Shown piece after piece: positions 54,437 to 64,000 of a DNA stretch of 64,000 bases. The position numbers and the translations under genes are program-made. Origin of the DNA: Actinomycetota bacterium (lineage in GTDB: Bacteria > Actinomycetota > Acidimicrobiia > Acidimicrobiales > Microtrichaceae); NCBI GenBank assembly GCA_016870275.1, contig VGBZ01000004.1, forward strand, positions 1-64,000, given 5' to 3'. The number at the start of each line of letters is the position of its first letter. Positions within the stretch are counted from its first letter, which is position 1. Below the pieces are notes generated by a model, which saw only the letters and a list, made by a program, of their open reading frames with translations, made no database searches and was not told the origin of the DNA.

Positions 54437-55660
54437 GTGGCGCTGCTGGTCCAGAAGTTCGGCGGGACCTCGGTGGCGGACGCCGATCGCATTCGGGCCG
54501 TGGCCGAGCAGGTCGCCCGCCGCCGTCGGCAGGGGGATCAGATCGTCCTGGTGGTCTCGGCCATGGGCAAGGAGACCGACGACCTCTTGCGGATCGCTGC
54601 CGAGGTCGCCGGTGAGCCATCCGGCCGGGAGATGGACATGCTCGTGACCGCCGGCGAGCGCAAGGCCGTGGCCTTGGTCGCCATGGCCATCGAGGGGTTC
54701 GGCGTACCGGCGCAGAGCTTCACCGGGAGCCAGGCCGGGTTCCTGACCGATGGAACCCACCGGAACGCCCGGATCCTCGAGGTCGGGGCGGAACGGATCC
54801 GGGCGGCGATCGACTCCGGATCGGTCCCTGTCGTGGCCGGAGCGCAGGGAGTGTCCGCTGAGAAGGACGTCACCTTTCTCGGCCGGGGCGGATCCGACAC
54901 GACTGCAGTGGCCCTCGCAGAGGCGCTCGGGGCGGATGCGTGCGAGCTCTACACCGACGTCTCGGGTGTGTTCACCACCGATCCACGAGTCGTCAGCACT
55001 GCTCGACGGATGCACAGCATCACGTTCGACGAAATGCTCGAGATGGCCGCGGCCGGTTGTCCCAAACCGGCCATGCGGTCGGTGGAGTTCGCCCACCGGC
55101 ACGGGGTTCGTCTGCACGTACGTTCGGCATTCACCTGGGAACCGGGAACCTGGGTCGTCGAGGAAGGACCAGACATGGAAGCAGCTCTGATTCGCTCAGT
55201 GGTCGCCGATCTCTCCGAGGCCAAGGTCACCGTCGCTGGAGTACCCGACCGGCCGGGGGTGGCGGCGCAGTTGTTCCGCGACCTCGCCACCGCCGAGGTG
55301 AACGTCGACATGATCGTGCAGAACGTCTCCGCTGCGGGCGTGACCGACATCTCCTTCACCGTGCCGCACACCGACCTGCCGACTGCGGTCTCCGTGTCCG
55401 AGAAGCGGATCGCTGCGAGCGGCGCCACGGCGGTGCTCTCCGACGACTCGATCGCCAAGGTGTCGGTCATCGGTGCCGGGATGAAGTCCAATCCCGGAGT
55501 CGCCGCCACCATGTTCGAGGTGCTCGCCCGCAACGAGATCAACATCGAGATGATCTCCACCTCAGCGATCCGGATCTCGTGCGTGATCGCCGAGGAGGCT
55601 GCCGATCGGGCGGTCACGGTGTTGCACGAGGCTTTCGAGCTCGACCGGACGACGTTCTGA
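54437..55660 (+). CDS. lysC: aspartate kinase
   Basis: The 407-residue protein phosphorylates aspartate, the entry to lysine, threonine, methionine and diaminopimelate. The kinase domain has VQKFGGTSVADADRI, FLGRGGSDTTAVALAEALGA and CELYTDVSGVFTTDPR. Two ACT domains follow: VTVAGVPDRPGVAAQLFRDL and VSVIGAGMKSNPGVAATMFE. The second half can also be made on its own from an internal ATG at 55175. asd, its usual operon partner, is 1.35 kb away, with hemW on the other strand between them. Confidence 0.97.
   Translation: MALLVQKFGGTSVADADRIRAVAEQVARRRRQGDQIVLVVSAMGKETDDLLRIAAEVAGEPSGREMDMLVTAGERKAVALVAMAIEGFGVPAQSFTGSQAGFLTDGTHRNARILEVGAERIRAAIDSGSVPVVAGAQGVSAEKDVTFLGRGGSDTTAVALAEALGADACELYTDVSGVFTTDPRVVSTARRMHSITFDEMLEMAAAGCPKPAMRSVEFAHRHGVRLHVRSAFTWEPGTWVVEEGPDMEAALIRSVVADLSEAKVTVAGVPDRPGVAAQLFRDLATAEVNVDMIVQNVSAAGVTDISFTVPHTDLPTAVSVSEKRIAASGATAVLSDDSIAKVSVIGAGMKSNPGVAATMFEVLARNEINIEMISTSAIRISCVIAEEAADRAVTVLHEAFELDRTTF
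55161..55177 (+). promoter_or_regulatory. internal ribosome site and start for an aspartate kinase beta subunit
   Basis: AGGAAGGA (55161-55168) lies six bases before an in-frame ATG at 55175 (Met247). Starting here gives 161 residues with both ACT domains. Bacillus and Corynebacterium lysC make alpha and beta subunits from just such an internal start at nearly the same place. Confidence 0.65.
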
Positions 55661-55707
55661 GTTCCCGTCACGGGAGGATCGACTGAGCGTCGGAAGCGAG
55701 TCGGCGC

Positions 55708-58313
<2,606 letters not shown>

Positions 58314-58422
58314 GGGAGGAGGTTCCCACAGCACGGCGGGTCGAGCGTGGCTCCGAGGTGGAGATTCGCCGCTGGCGGTGGGGTCGTTCACGAACGGCGC
58401 GCTCCGAAGGGCGCCGCTGGGA

Positions 58423-58944
58423 TCACTTCATGAACTCCTGCACGGTGAAGACCGTCCGGAACCCACCGCAGTTCCCCCAGACCGCCCCGGTGCCGACCTG
58501 GGTGAACACCGGGTCGAGGATGTTCTTCCGGTGCGACGGCGAGTTCAGGTACGCCTCGTGGATCTGGGGGATCGTGCCGCCACGTCCGACGTTCTCACCG
58601 AGTTTGCGCCATCCGGGAGGGGCGCCGTCGGCGAGTTGGGAGTGCTTGAGGGCGCAGATGTTGCGGAGGTTCTGGGCCCACATGTCCGCCTTGAGATCGA
58701 GGATCGGGTTGGGACTCAGGGACCGGAGACCGTTCTGGTTCCGGGACAGGTTGATCAGGTACCTGACCTCTGCCCGGTCGGCGTCGTTGCTCTCGAGTTG
58801 CGCCCGGGCGCCAGCTTCCGGGGCACCTGCGGTGGCGAACGAACCGCCCGTGAGCGAGAGCACCACGAGGGCGGCCACAACCCCGAGGCGGCGACGTGCC
58901 TGCAACGACGAGTCGCTGGGTGCTGGTTCGCGGTCTACTGGCAT
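58423..58944 (-). CDS. secreted CAP/SCP-domain protein
   Basis: The 173-residue protein has a signal peptide (RLGVVAALVVLSLTGGSFATAGA) and a CAP domain (PF00188). The characteristic sequences are ICALKHSQL with His, WRKLGENVGRGG, and HEAYLNSPSHRKNILDPVF. One Cys pair is likely (ICALK and WGNCGG). CAP proteins of bacteria are secreted and of unknown activity. The ATG at 58944 is the first Met before the signal peptide; no ribosome site is visible. Confidence 0.88.
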   Translation of the reverse strand: MPVDREPAPSDSSLQARRRLGVVAALVVLSLTGGSFATAGAPEAGARAQLESNDADRAEVRYLINLSRNQNGLRSLSPNPILDLKADMWAQNLRNICALKHSQLADGAPPGWRKLGENVGRGGTIPQIHEAYLNSPSHRKNILDPVFTQVGTGAVWGNCGGFRTVFTVQEFMK

Positions 58945-58990
58945 GCAGGAGTATCGGTCCGCAATCGGGGTCGACTTGAGATTGGCGCTC

Positions 58991-59037
58991 CCGGTCCGGC
59001 CCCGGCCCGCCCCCGGGACGGGCCGGGGCCGGACCGG
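58991..59037 (-). terminator. 19-bp perfect GC hairpin after tRNA-Pro
   Basis: Two 19-base arms (58991-59009 and 59019-59037) are exact reverse complements around a 9-base loop. All but one of the stem pairs are G-C. It starts seven bases past the encoded CCA of tRNA-Pro and has no T-run, so it is likely a strong terminator or processing signal of the tRNA transcript. Confidence 0.7.
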
Positions 59038-59044
59038 GGAGGCT

Positions 59045-59121
59045 TGGTCGGGTGGGGGAGATTTGAACTCCCGGCCTCCTCGTCCCGAACGAGGCGCGCT
59101 GCCAAACTGCGCCACCACCCG
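59045..59121 (-). tRNA. tRNA-Pro (CGG)
   Basis: The minus strand folds as a cloverleaf with a CGGGTGG/CCACCCG acceptor stem. The anticodon arm is CCTCG-TTCGGGA-CGAGG with anticodon CGG, and GAGTTCAAATCTC forms the T arm. The discriminator is A and CCA is encoded at the 3' end (59047-59045). Confidence 0.97.
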
Positions 59122-59131
59122 TGGCCGGTTG

Positions 59132-59137
59132 ATCGTA
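59132..59137 (-). promoter_or_regulatory. -10 box of tRNA-Pro
   Basis: TACGAT on the minus strand ends ten bases before the tRNA 5' end. Confidence 0.4.
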
Positions 59138-59172
59138 CTCGGGGCGTCCCGACACCGAAAACGGGGACGGGC

Positions 59173-59544
59173 TCAGGTGGGGGCGAGCAGCTCGGCGACT
59201 ACGTGTTGCAGGCCCAGCGAGTCGAGGGGCTTGACGAGGTGGGCATCGGCCTCTGCGGACTCGGCGAGGAACGCATCGGCGTCCCGGTCGAGCAGCAGCA
59301 CGATCCGTTGGTCGTCGATGCGCCCGGCACCCGCTTCGAGGCGGAGGTTCCGGCAGGTGGCCATCCCGCCCATGTTGCCGATCTGCAGGTCGAGTAGCAC
59401 GAGGTCCGGGTCGACCTCGCCCACGGCTCCGAGCACGTCACGGCCGGCACGCACCACGGCCACCTGTGTGTCTCGGTCGACCAGGGCGGCGTCGATCTCG
59501 GCAATGAGGTCGTCGTCGTCGCACGCCAGGAGGATCGTCGTCAC
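59173..59544 (-). CDS. single-domain response regulator receiver
   Basis: The 123-residue receiver domain has the acidic pair in ILLACDDDDLIAEID, the phosphoacceptor Asp in DLVLLDLQIGNMGG and the conserved Lys in DAHLVKPLD. No output domain follows, so it may act by protein contact, like CheY or DivK-type regulators. No histidine kinase gene is near. The GTG start is eight bases after TACCCT. Confidence 0.88.
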   Translation of the reverse strand: MTTILLACDDDDLIAEIDAALVDRDTQVAVVRAGRDVLGAVGEVDPDLVLLDLQIGNMGGMATCRNLRLEAGAGRIDDQRIVLLLDRDADAFLAESAEADAHLVKPLDSLGLQHVVAELLAPT

Positions 59545-59552
59545 AGCCCGTG

Positions 59553-59558
59553 AGGGTA
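59553..59558 (-). promoter_or_regulatory. -10 box of the response regulator gene
   Basis: TACCCT on the minus strand ends eight bases before the GTG at 59544. Confidence 0.4.
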
Positions 59559-59596
59559 GTGGCGTGCGAGGCGCCCTTTCGCATCATTGGCCGGGT

Positions 59597-60703
59597 TCAT
59601 CCGTTCGGAACGGTCCCGAGGATGAGATCTGCGAGGTGATCGAGTGCCACGAGGTCGTTGACCTCGCCCGGCTGGATCGGCACCCGCACCACCGGCGCCG
59701 GTGCGACCTGTTCGGCGATGCCGACGAGATGCCCCTCCTCTGCCGCTGCGAGTTGTCTGGCGTCGGCCAGTGCCGTGTAGAGGTCGCCGAGGGGTGTGCC
59801 GGCGAGGGTCTCGGCGCGAGCGCGCACGGCGATACCGGCGAGCTCCGGTCGATCGGTGGTGAACTCGAACGCCGGCTGCATCCGGTTGACGACCAGACCC
59901 TTGACATCGATTCCGAGCTCACCGAGACGGTCGGCGAAGTACCCCGCCTCGACGACGGTGTCGGCCTTGGGTGAGGCCACGAGGATGAACGAGGTCGTCG
60001 ACTCCCGCATGAGGGCGTCGACCCGGTCGGCGCGACGGGCGAACCCTTCTTCCATCCCGTCGAAGGCCCGGAAGAACTCGATGGCGTCGCCGATGACGTC
60101 GGCTCCGACCACCTTGGCCAACGACCGGGTCACCGCCGCCGCTGCCAGGTTCACCGCTCGGATCGGTCCCTTGGACGGGTTGATGAGCACCTTGTAGATA
60201 CGGTGGTCGAGGAACCGAGCGAGGCGCTGGGGCGAGTCGATGAAGTCGAGGGCGTTGCGTGACGGGGGTGTGTCGACGACCACCAGGTCGTAGTCGTCCT
60301 CGATGGCGAGTTCGTAGAGCCGCTCCGAGGCCATGTACTCCTGAGTGCCCGACAACGACCCCGAGATGTTGGCGTAGAAGCGGTTCGTGAGGATCCGTTC
60401 GGCCTGAGTCCGGTCGGCGGCGTAGCGCTGCACGAGCCCGTCGAACGTGGCCTTGGTGTCGAGCATCAGAGCGTGCATCTCGCCGGGCCACGGACCGGGG
60501 ATCACCGACGCCTGGTCGCTCAGGTGGTCGAGTCCGAGTGCGTTGGCCAGTCGACGGGCCGGGTCGATCGTCACGACGACCGATCGTCGGCCTTCCCGGG
60601 CGGCGTGCAGAGCGACCAGTGCCGCAGTCGTGGTCTTGCCGACCCCGCCCGATCCGCAACAGACCACGACCCGGCTGGACGCCACGACCTCGGAGAGGCT
60701 CAT
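59597..60703 (-). CDS. ArsA/Get3-like ATPase, second of a pair
   Basis: The 368-residue ATPase has deviant Walker A GSGGVGKTTTAALVALHA, switch VTIDPARRLANALG and Walker B-like VVVDTPPSRNALDF. It resembles Get3/ArsA but lacks arsenite-binding cysteines. In mycobacteria the equivalent tandem pair (Rv3679-Rv3680) has been studied as bacterial Get3-like BagA/BagB. The ATG overlaps the stop of the partner gene (ATGA), which indicates a heteromeric product. Confidence 0.9.
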   Translation of the reverse strand: MSLSEVVASSRVVVCCGSGGVGKTTTAALVALHAAREGRRSVVVTIDPARRLANALGLDHLSDQASVIPGPWPGEMHALMLDTKATFDGLVQRYAADRTQAERILTNRFYANISGSLSGTQEYMASERLYELAIEDDYDLVVVDTPPSRNALDFIDSPQRLARFLDHRIYKVLINPSKGPIRAVNLAAAAVTRSLAKVVGADVIGDAIEFFRAFDGMEEGFARRADRVDALMRESTTSFILVASPKADTVVEAGYFADRLGELGIDVKGLVVNRMQPAFEFTTDRPELAGIAVRARAETLAGTPLGDLYTALADARQLAAAEEGHLVGIAEQVAPAPVVRVPIQPGEVNDLVALDHLADLILGTVPNG

Positions 60704-61689
60704 CGTCGTCCCCGGGCGTCGTCGGCGATGAACTGCTCGGAGAGGGCTGCGGCGAGGACGTCGACCTCGGCCCGGCCGAGTGTCGAGGTGAACAGATCGG
60801 GGAGCCGGAGTTGGGGGAGCGGGAGTTCGTTGGCGAGCCGGTCGAGTTGCTCCTGTTGCACGGCGGTCCGGGCCAGGCGGAACTCAGCAGCGGAGCTCAG
60901 GGCCTCCGCCTCGCCGGCCACGAGCGCCACGCCCGCCTGATCGGCAGCGGTCTCCGGGTCGTCGTGCAGTCCGGGCAGGTCGGGGTGCACCCCGTTGATG
61001 ATGACCGGGCCGAGCGCCACGCCCACCCGGTCCTCGAGGTTGTAGGCGGTTTCGATCAACTCGTTGACCGGTGTCTCCTCGGGAATGGTGACGAGCAGGA
61101 CGCGACAACGGTCGGAGTCGGTGAGCAGGTTCTGGACCTCCTGGGCCTGGGCGTTGATGGGGCCGCCACCGACGGCGTCGAGCAGTCCGCTCGCCGACCG
61201 CAGGAACGTGATGGCGTGGCCGGCCGCCGGAGCGTCGACGATCACCAGGTCGAACAGGCCGGAACGCTCGATCTGCTTGACCTTGCCGAGCACCAGGATG
61301 TCCTTGATCCCGGGAATCGCCGTGGCGATCACATCGAGCAGCCCGGTACTGACGAGCCGCCTCGAAAGTCGCTGAAGCCCCCGTTCGTTGAGGTAGTCGA
61401 GGAGGGCGTCGTCGGGTGTCACGGTCCGGGCGTACACGCCGGCGTGGTCGGAAGCGGCGTCGACGAGCGCTCGTTCCTCGTACGTGAGTGGATCCGTGCC
61501 GAACGCCGCCGGCATGGAGGCCCGGCCTTCCACATCGACGATCAGTACGCGAAGACCAGCCGCCGACGCCGCCACGGCGAGGGCCGCAGCCACCGTCGTC
61601 TTGCCCACCCCGCCCTTACCGGCGACGATGAGCACGCTGGCCGAGGTGAGAAGCTGAGGTGGAGTCACGGTTGTCCTTCGGTGGGTCAT
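60700..61689 (-). CDS. ArsA/Get3-like ATPase, first of a pair
   Basis: The 329-residue partner has LIVAGKGGVGKTTVAAALAV as Walker A, VLIVDVEGRASMPAAFG and LVIVDAPAAGHAITFLR. The sequence differs from its neighbour mainly in the helical insertion (LVSTGLLDVIATAIPGIKDI). A GTG at 61668 (VTPPQLL) is an alternative start. The pair and the nearby whiB gene match the mycobacterial Rv3679-Rv3681c layout. Confidence 0.9.
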   Translation of the reverse strand: MTHRRTTVTPPQLLTSASVLIVAGKGGVGKTTVAAALAVAASAAGLRVLIVDVEGRASMPAAFGTDPLTYEERALVDAASDHAGVYARTVTPDDALLDYLNERGLQRLSRRLVSTGLLDVIATAIPGIKDILVLGKVKQIERSGLFDLVIVDAPAAGHAITFLRSASGLLDAVGGGPINAQAQEVQNLLTDSDRCRVLLVTIPEETPVNELIETAYNLEDRVGVALGPVIINGVHPDLPGLHDDPETAADQAGVALVAGEAEALSSAAEFRLARTAVQQEQLDRLANELPLPQLRLPDLFTSTLGRAEVDVLAAALSEQFIADDARGRR

Positions 61690-61716
61690 CCGGAGGTCGA
61701 GGTCGGAGGTAGGCCG

Positions 61717-63111
61717 TTGAGACAGCGATTCGACGCCACCGTGAGGCTACCGGCGTGGTCCCGTCGTGTCGGGTTCGCTCTGCTGGTTCTGGTGGTGCTG
61801 CTCGCCGGCGTGATCCCGGCGTTGGCGGCGGGGGCTCAGGAGCCGCTGCCGACAGGAGACGGCGATGCTCCCGCAGGGGAGTCCCCGGCCCCGGAGGGCA
61901 CCCCACCGACATGTGCTGAGGTCGGCTGCCTCGACGTCGTGGCGGTCGACGGCCTGATCGACGGCATCGAGGTCGAGTTCGTCATCGATGCGCTCGCCCG
62001 GGCCAAGCGTGCCGATGGTCTGGTCGGCGTGGTGCTGCAGGTGGACAGCCCCGGTGTGGTGGTCTCCGACGACGAACTCACCGAGGTGGCACGGGCGATC
62101 ACCGACGCAGATGTCCCGGTGTCCCTGTGGGTCGGCCCGTCAGGATCCACAGCGAGGGGCGGCGTGGTCGAACTGGTGCAGGTGGCGGACTCCTCCGGGA
62201 TCGCTCCGGGGTCGAGCATCGGCGACGCCGGGATTCAGGTGCTCGACATCGACGAGTTCGGCGAGTTGCTCGTCGGCAGCGCTGCGGTCGCTCGAACCGA
62301 GTTGCTCGACGGTCAGGCGGCGGTGGACGTTGGGGTCGTGGACCGGTTCTCGCCCACGGTGCTCGAGCACATCTTCGGGCTCGAGGGAGTGAAGACCGAG
62401 GTCAGCACCGTCGACGGGCAGCGCCGCGAGGTTCCCGTGACGATCGTCCGATTCTCCAAGCTGCCGCTGGGCCTGCAGTTGCTGCACACCGCTGCGAGTC
62501 CATCGGTGGCCTACCTGCTGCTCGTGGTGGCGCTTGGCTTGTTGTTGTTCGAGTTCTTCACCGCCGGAGTGGGGATCGCCGGCGTCGTCGGAGCGGTCTC
62601 GGCGGTGCTCGCCGGGTTCGGCCTCGGCGAGTTGCCGGTGAACCTGTGGGCGCTCGTGCTCGTGGTGCTCGGAGTGATCGCCGTAGCCATCGACGTGCAG
62701 ACGGGGATTCCGCGCGCCTGGACGGTGATCGGCATGACGGCGTTCACGATCGGATCGGTGTTCATGCTGACGGAGTTCCGACCCACTTGGATCGCTCTGG
62801 TCGCCGGCATCGGCGTGTTCGCAGTGGTGGCCTTCTCGGGGATGCCCGCCATGGTGCGGACTCGATTCGGCACGCCGACGATCGGCCGGGAGCAACTCGT
62901 CGACGAGATGGGGACGGCTGTCGAGGCCGTCGACCCGGAGGGCACCGTGGAGGTCCTCGGCGGGTTGTGGCGGGCCCGAACCAATCGGGCCACACCCATT
63001 CCGCTGGGCGACGAGGTCCGCGTGGTGTCGATCGACGGACTCGTGTTGGAGGTCGAACCGGCGACGGGCGGCGCCAAGGACTACCGGGAGATGCGCAAGC
63101 GGAGCCGCTGA
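61717..63111 (+). CDS. NfeD-type membrane protein with diverged ClpP-like domain
   Basis: The 464-residue protein starts at TTG 61717, seven bases after GGAGG. It has a signal/anchor segment, a ClpP/S49-like domain (VVLQVDSPGVVVSDDELTEV ... SSGIAPGSSIGDAG), several membrane helices (YLLLVVALGLLLFEFFTAGVG onward) and a C-terminal OB-like NfeD domain (EVLGGLWRARTNRATPIPLG). Family members form membrane complexes with flotillin/stomatin-type proteins. The usual Ser-Ala-Gly catalytic loop reads TARGG here, so peptidase activity is doubtful. Confidence 0.87.
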   Translation: MRQRFDATVRLPAWSRRVGFALLVLVVLLAGVIPALAAGAQEPLPTGDGDAPAGESPAPEGTPPTCAEVGCLDVVAVDGLIDGIEVEFVIDALARAKRADGLVGVVLQVDSPGVVVSDDELTEVARAITDADVPVSLWVGPSGSTARGGVVELVQVADSSGIAPGSSIGDAGIQVLDIDEFGELLVGSAAVARTELLDGQAAVDVGVVDRFSPTVLEHIFGLEGVKTEVSTVDGQRREVPVTIVRFSKLPLGLQLLHTAASPSVAYLLLVVALGLLLFEFFTAGVGIAGVVGAVSAVLAGFGLGELPVNLWALVLVVLGVIAVAIDVQTGIPRAWTVIGMTAFTIGSVFMLTEFRPTWIALVAGIGVFAVVAFSGMPAMVRTRFGTPTIGREQLVDEMGTAVEAVDPEGTVEVLGGLWRARTNRATPIPLGDEVRVVSIDGLVLEVEPATGGAKDYREMRKRSR

Positions 63112-63115
63112 GACC

Positions 63116-63133
63116 TGCTTGCTTCAGCAAGCA
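63116..63133 (+). terminator. hairpin after nfeD
   Basis: TGCTTGC and GCAAGCA form a perfect 7-bp stem with a TTCA loop, five bases past the nfeD stop. No T-run follows. Confidence 0.45.
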
Positions 63134-63153
63134 TGATGCTCGCAAATTGATGT

Positions 63154-63183
63154 TTGCCCGATGTCACACCTTCTGCCTAGCGT
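63154..63183 (+). promoter_or_regulatory. predicted whiB promoter
   Basis: TTGCCC (63154-63159) and TAGCGT (63178-63183) are spaced by 18 bases. Transcription would start about 23 bases before the whiB GTG. Confidence 0.45.
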
Positions 63184-63212
63184 GTCGCACTGCCGAGACT
63201 GGGGGTTCTTTG

Positions 63213-63473
63213 GTGAGCGCACAACCATCACGTATCACCTGGCAGGACCGAGCTGCATGCCGCGGACCGCAGGCCATCGTCTTCTTCCCGCCGCCGAGCT
63301 TCGAGCGAAAGAGCGACCGGATCGAACGGGAGCGCCGGGCAAAGGCCATCTGCGGCGAGTGCAATGCCCGGACCGACTGCCTCGACTACGCCCTCGAGAT
63401 CCGCGAGCCGCACGGTGTCTGGGGTGGCCTGAACGAGGCCGAACGCTCGTACCTCCTCCAACAAGCCGGCTGA
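63213..63473 (+). CDS. WhiB-family iron-sulfur transcription factor
   Basis: The 86-residue protein has the four conserved Cys of WhiB: ACRG, then ICGEC (CxxC) and TDCLDYAL, which bind a [4Fe-4S] cluster. The turn GVWGGLNEAER binds sigma factor region 4. It probably senses oxygen or nitric oxide and controls promoters together with the main sigma factor. Closeness to the Get3-like pair recalls whiB4 of mycobacteria. The GTG at 63213 has GGGGG upstream. Confidence 0.93.
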   Translation: MSAQPSRITWQDRAACRGPQAIVFFPPPSFERKSDRIERERRAKAICGECNARTDCLDYALEIREPHGVWGGLNEAERSYLLQQAG

Positions 63474-63549
63474 TCCGCCGCACCGGTGCCCCTTCTCAGG
63501 GGCCGCCCGCACACGGGCCTCCCGAGTCCCGGCCCTGATCGGTGCCACG

Positions 63550-63555
63550 TAATCT
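63550..63555 (+). promoter_or_regulatory. -10 box of the FxsA gene
   Basis: TAATCT ends seven bases before the GTG at 63563, with no ribosome site. Confidence 0.45.
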
Positions 63556-63562
63556 CGTCTCC

Positions 63563-64000
63563 GTGAAAGCAGTCGTCGTCGTGGTTGCGCTGGTGGCGCT
63601 CGCTTGGGCGCAGGTCTGGTCAATCGTGACCGTCGCCGGGTTGATCGGGGTGGGCTGGACGCTGTTCGCCATGGTGGGGTGCATCGTCGGTGGCCTCTGG
63701 TTGGTCGGCCGTCAGGGGGCTTCGGTGGCTCGTCGTGCACGTCTCGACCTCGTCGAGGGCCGCCCGGCGTCCGAGGCTGCCGTCGATGGACTCCTGATCC
63801 TCGCCGCCGGGGCGCTCCTCATCGTTCCCGGGTTCGCCACTGCGGCGCTCGGGTTCGTGGCGTTGTTCCCGCCGGTCCGGGCGCTCCTTCGTCCTGCGTT
63901 GCTGCGCTGGTGGTCCCGCCGCATCGAGTCGGCGACTCGCCCCGGCGGGTTCGACGCCACCCCGTTCGGCGGATTCGGACACTTCACGGTCCGGACGGTC
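63563..64000 (+). CDS. FxsA family membrane protein, cut by the window end
   Basis: The frame from GTG 63563 is open to the last base, 146 codons. It begins with a hydrophobic segment (MKAVVVVVALVALAWAQ) and has further helices (VAGLIGVGWTLFAMVGCIV and LILAAGALLIVPGFATAALG). It then has the family-typical FPPVRALLRPALL. LLIVPGF followed by PPVR is the FxsA (PF04186) signature; E. coli FxsA eases phage T7 exclusion by the F plasmid. The stop is beyond the window. The start geometry is leaderless. Confidence 0.85.
   Translation, partial: MKAVVVVVALVALAWAQVWSIVTVAGLIGVGWTLFAMVGCIVGGLWLVGRQGASVARRARLDLVEGRPASEAAVDGLLILAAGALLIVPGFATAALGFVALFPPVRALLRPALLRWWSRRIESATRPGGFDATPFGGFGHFTVRTV

Noticed and set aside
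60538-61716. Long N-terminal extension of the NfeD reading frame
   Set aside because: It is antisense to the two Get3-like ATPase genes and lacks conserved sequence; a TTG with GGAGG marks the real start.

Overview
The window is GC-rich chromosomal DNA of an actinomycete-type bacterium. The best guess is class Acidimicrobiia: the gene order around the origin matches that known from Mycobacterium and Streptomyces, and there is a WhiB protein, a DUF3566 protein, a DUF5318 protein, a CwlM-like protein and a WhiG/FliA-type sigma factor, but no mycolic-acid or sporulation genes. The lineage is inferred from content and synteny. I see no insertion sequence, prophage, CRISPR array or rRNA operon. 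The only mobile-type element is an intein in dnaB.

Positions 1-10.8 kb hold metabolic and envelope genes: an amidohydrolase, an acyl-CoA dehydrogenase, a coiled-coil peptidoglycan hydrolase, a di-iron hydroxylase, an acyl-CoA thioesterase, an inositol-monophosphatase-family phosphatase, a WhiG/FliA-type sigma factor and a saccharopine-dehydrogenase-like protein. From 10.8 to 21.4 kb, all on the minus strand, lies the replication-initiation block. In transcription order it is dnaA, dnaN, recF, a DciA-like gene, gyrB, gyrA, a TadE-like gene coupled to gyrA, a DUF3566 gene and tRNA-Ile, followed by a 45-residue membrane peptide. The dnaA-rpmH gap (21.4-21.87 kb) and the dnaN-dnaA gap both carry DnaA-box-like sequences.

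From 21.87 to 27.4 kb, on the plus strand, are rpmH, rnpA, yidD, yidC, khpB/jag, rsmG, two parS sites, parA and parB. Convergent to these, 36.4 to 27.5 kb, runs the string GNAT - DUF6049 - Ser/Thr kinase - ECF sigma - anti-sigma - membrane protein - trxB - trxA - cwlM-like. It matches the mycobacterial Rv3909-Rv3915 order except that the MurJ flippase is missing, and the kinase that follows has intact catalytic motifs. An HDAC-family hydrolase, the CCA-adding enzyme and a universal stress protein come next.

From 40.4 to 49.1 kb the layout again follows mycobacteria: DUF5318, ponA, panB, then rpsF-ssb-rpsR-rplI-dnaB. The rpsF leader carries tandem hairpins, S18 has a long tail, and dnaB has a 368-residue intein whose homing-endonuclease part looks degenerate. 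From 49 to 64 kb there is a VOC protein, an LPG-synthase-like membrane protein, aat, a 3-hydroxyacyl-CoA dehydrogenase, a cyclophilin, lysC and asd separated by a divergently oriented hemW, a MazG-like protein, a CAP-domain protein, tRNA-Pro, a response regulator, a pair of ArsA/Get3-like ATPases, an NfeD protein, whiB and a truncated fxsA.

A recurrent feature is the box TANNNT placed 6-8 bases before an ATG or GTG with no Shine-Dalgarno sequence. This suggests that many genes here are transcribed as leaderless mRNAs. Genes inside operons instead overlap by 1-20 bases (ATGA, GTGA, TGATG), indicating translational coupling.
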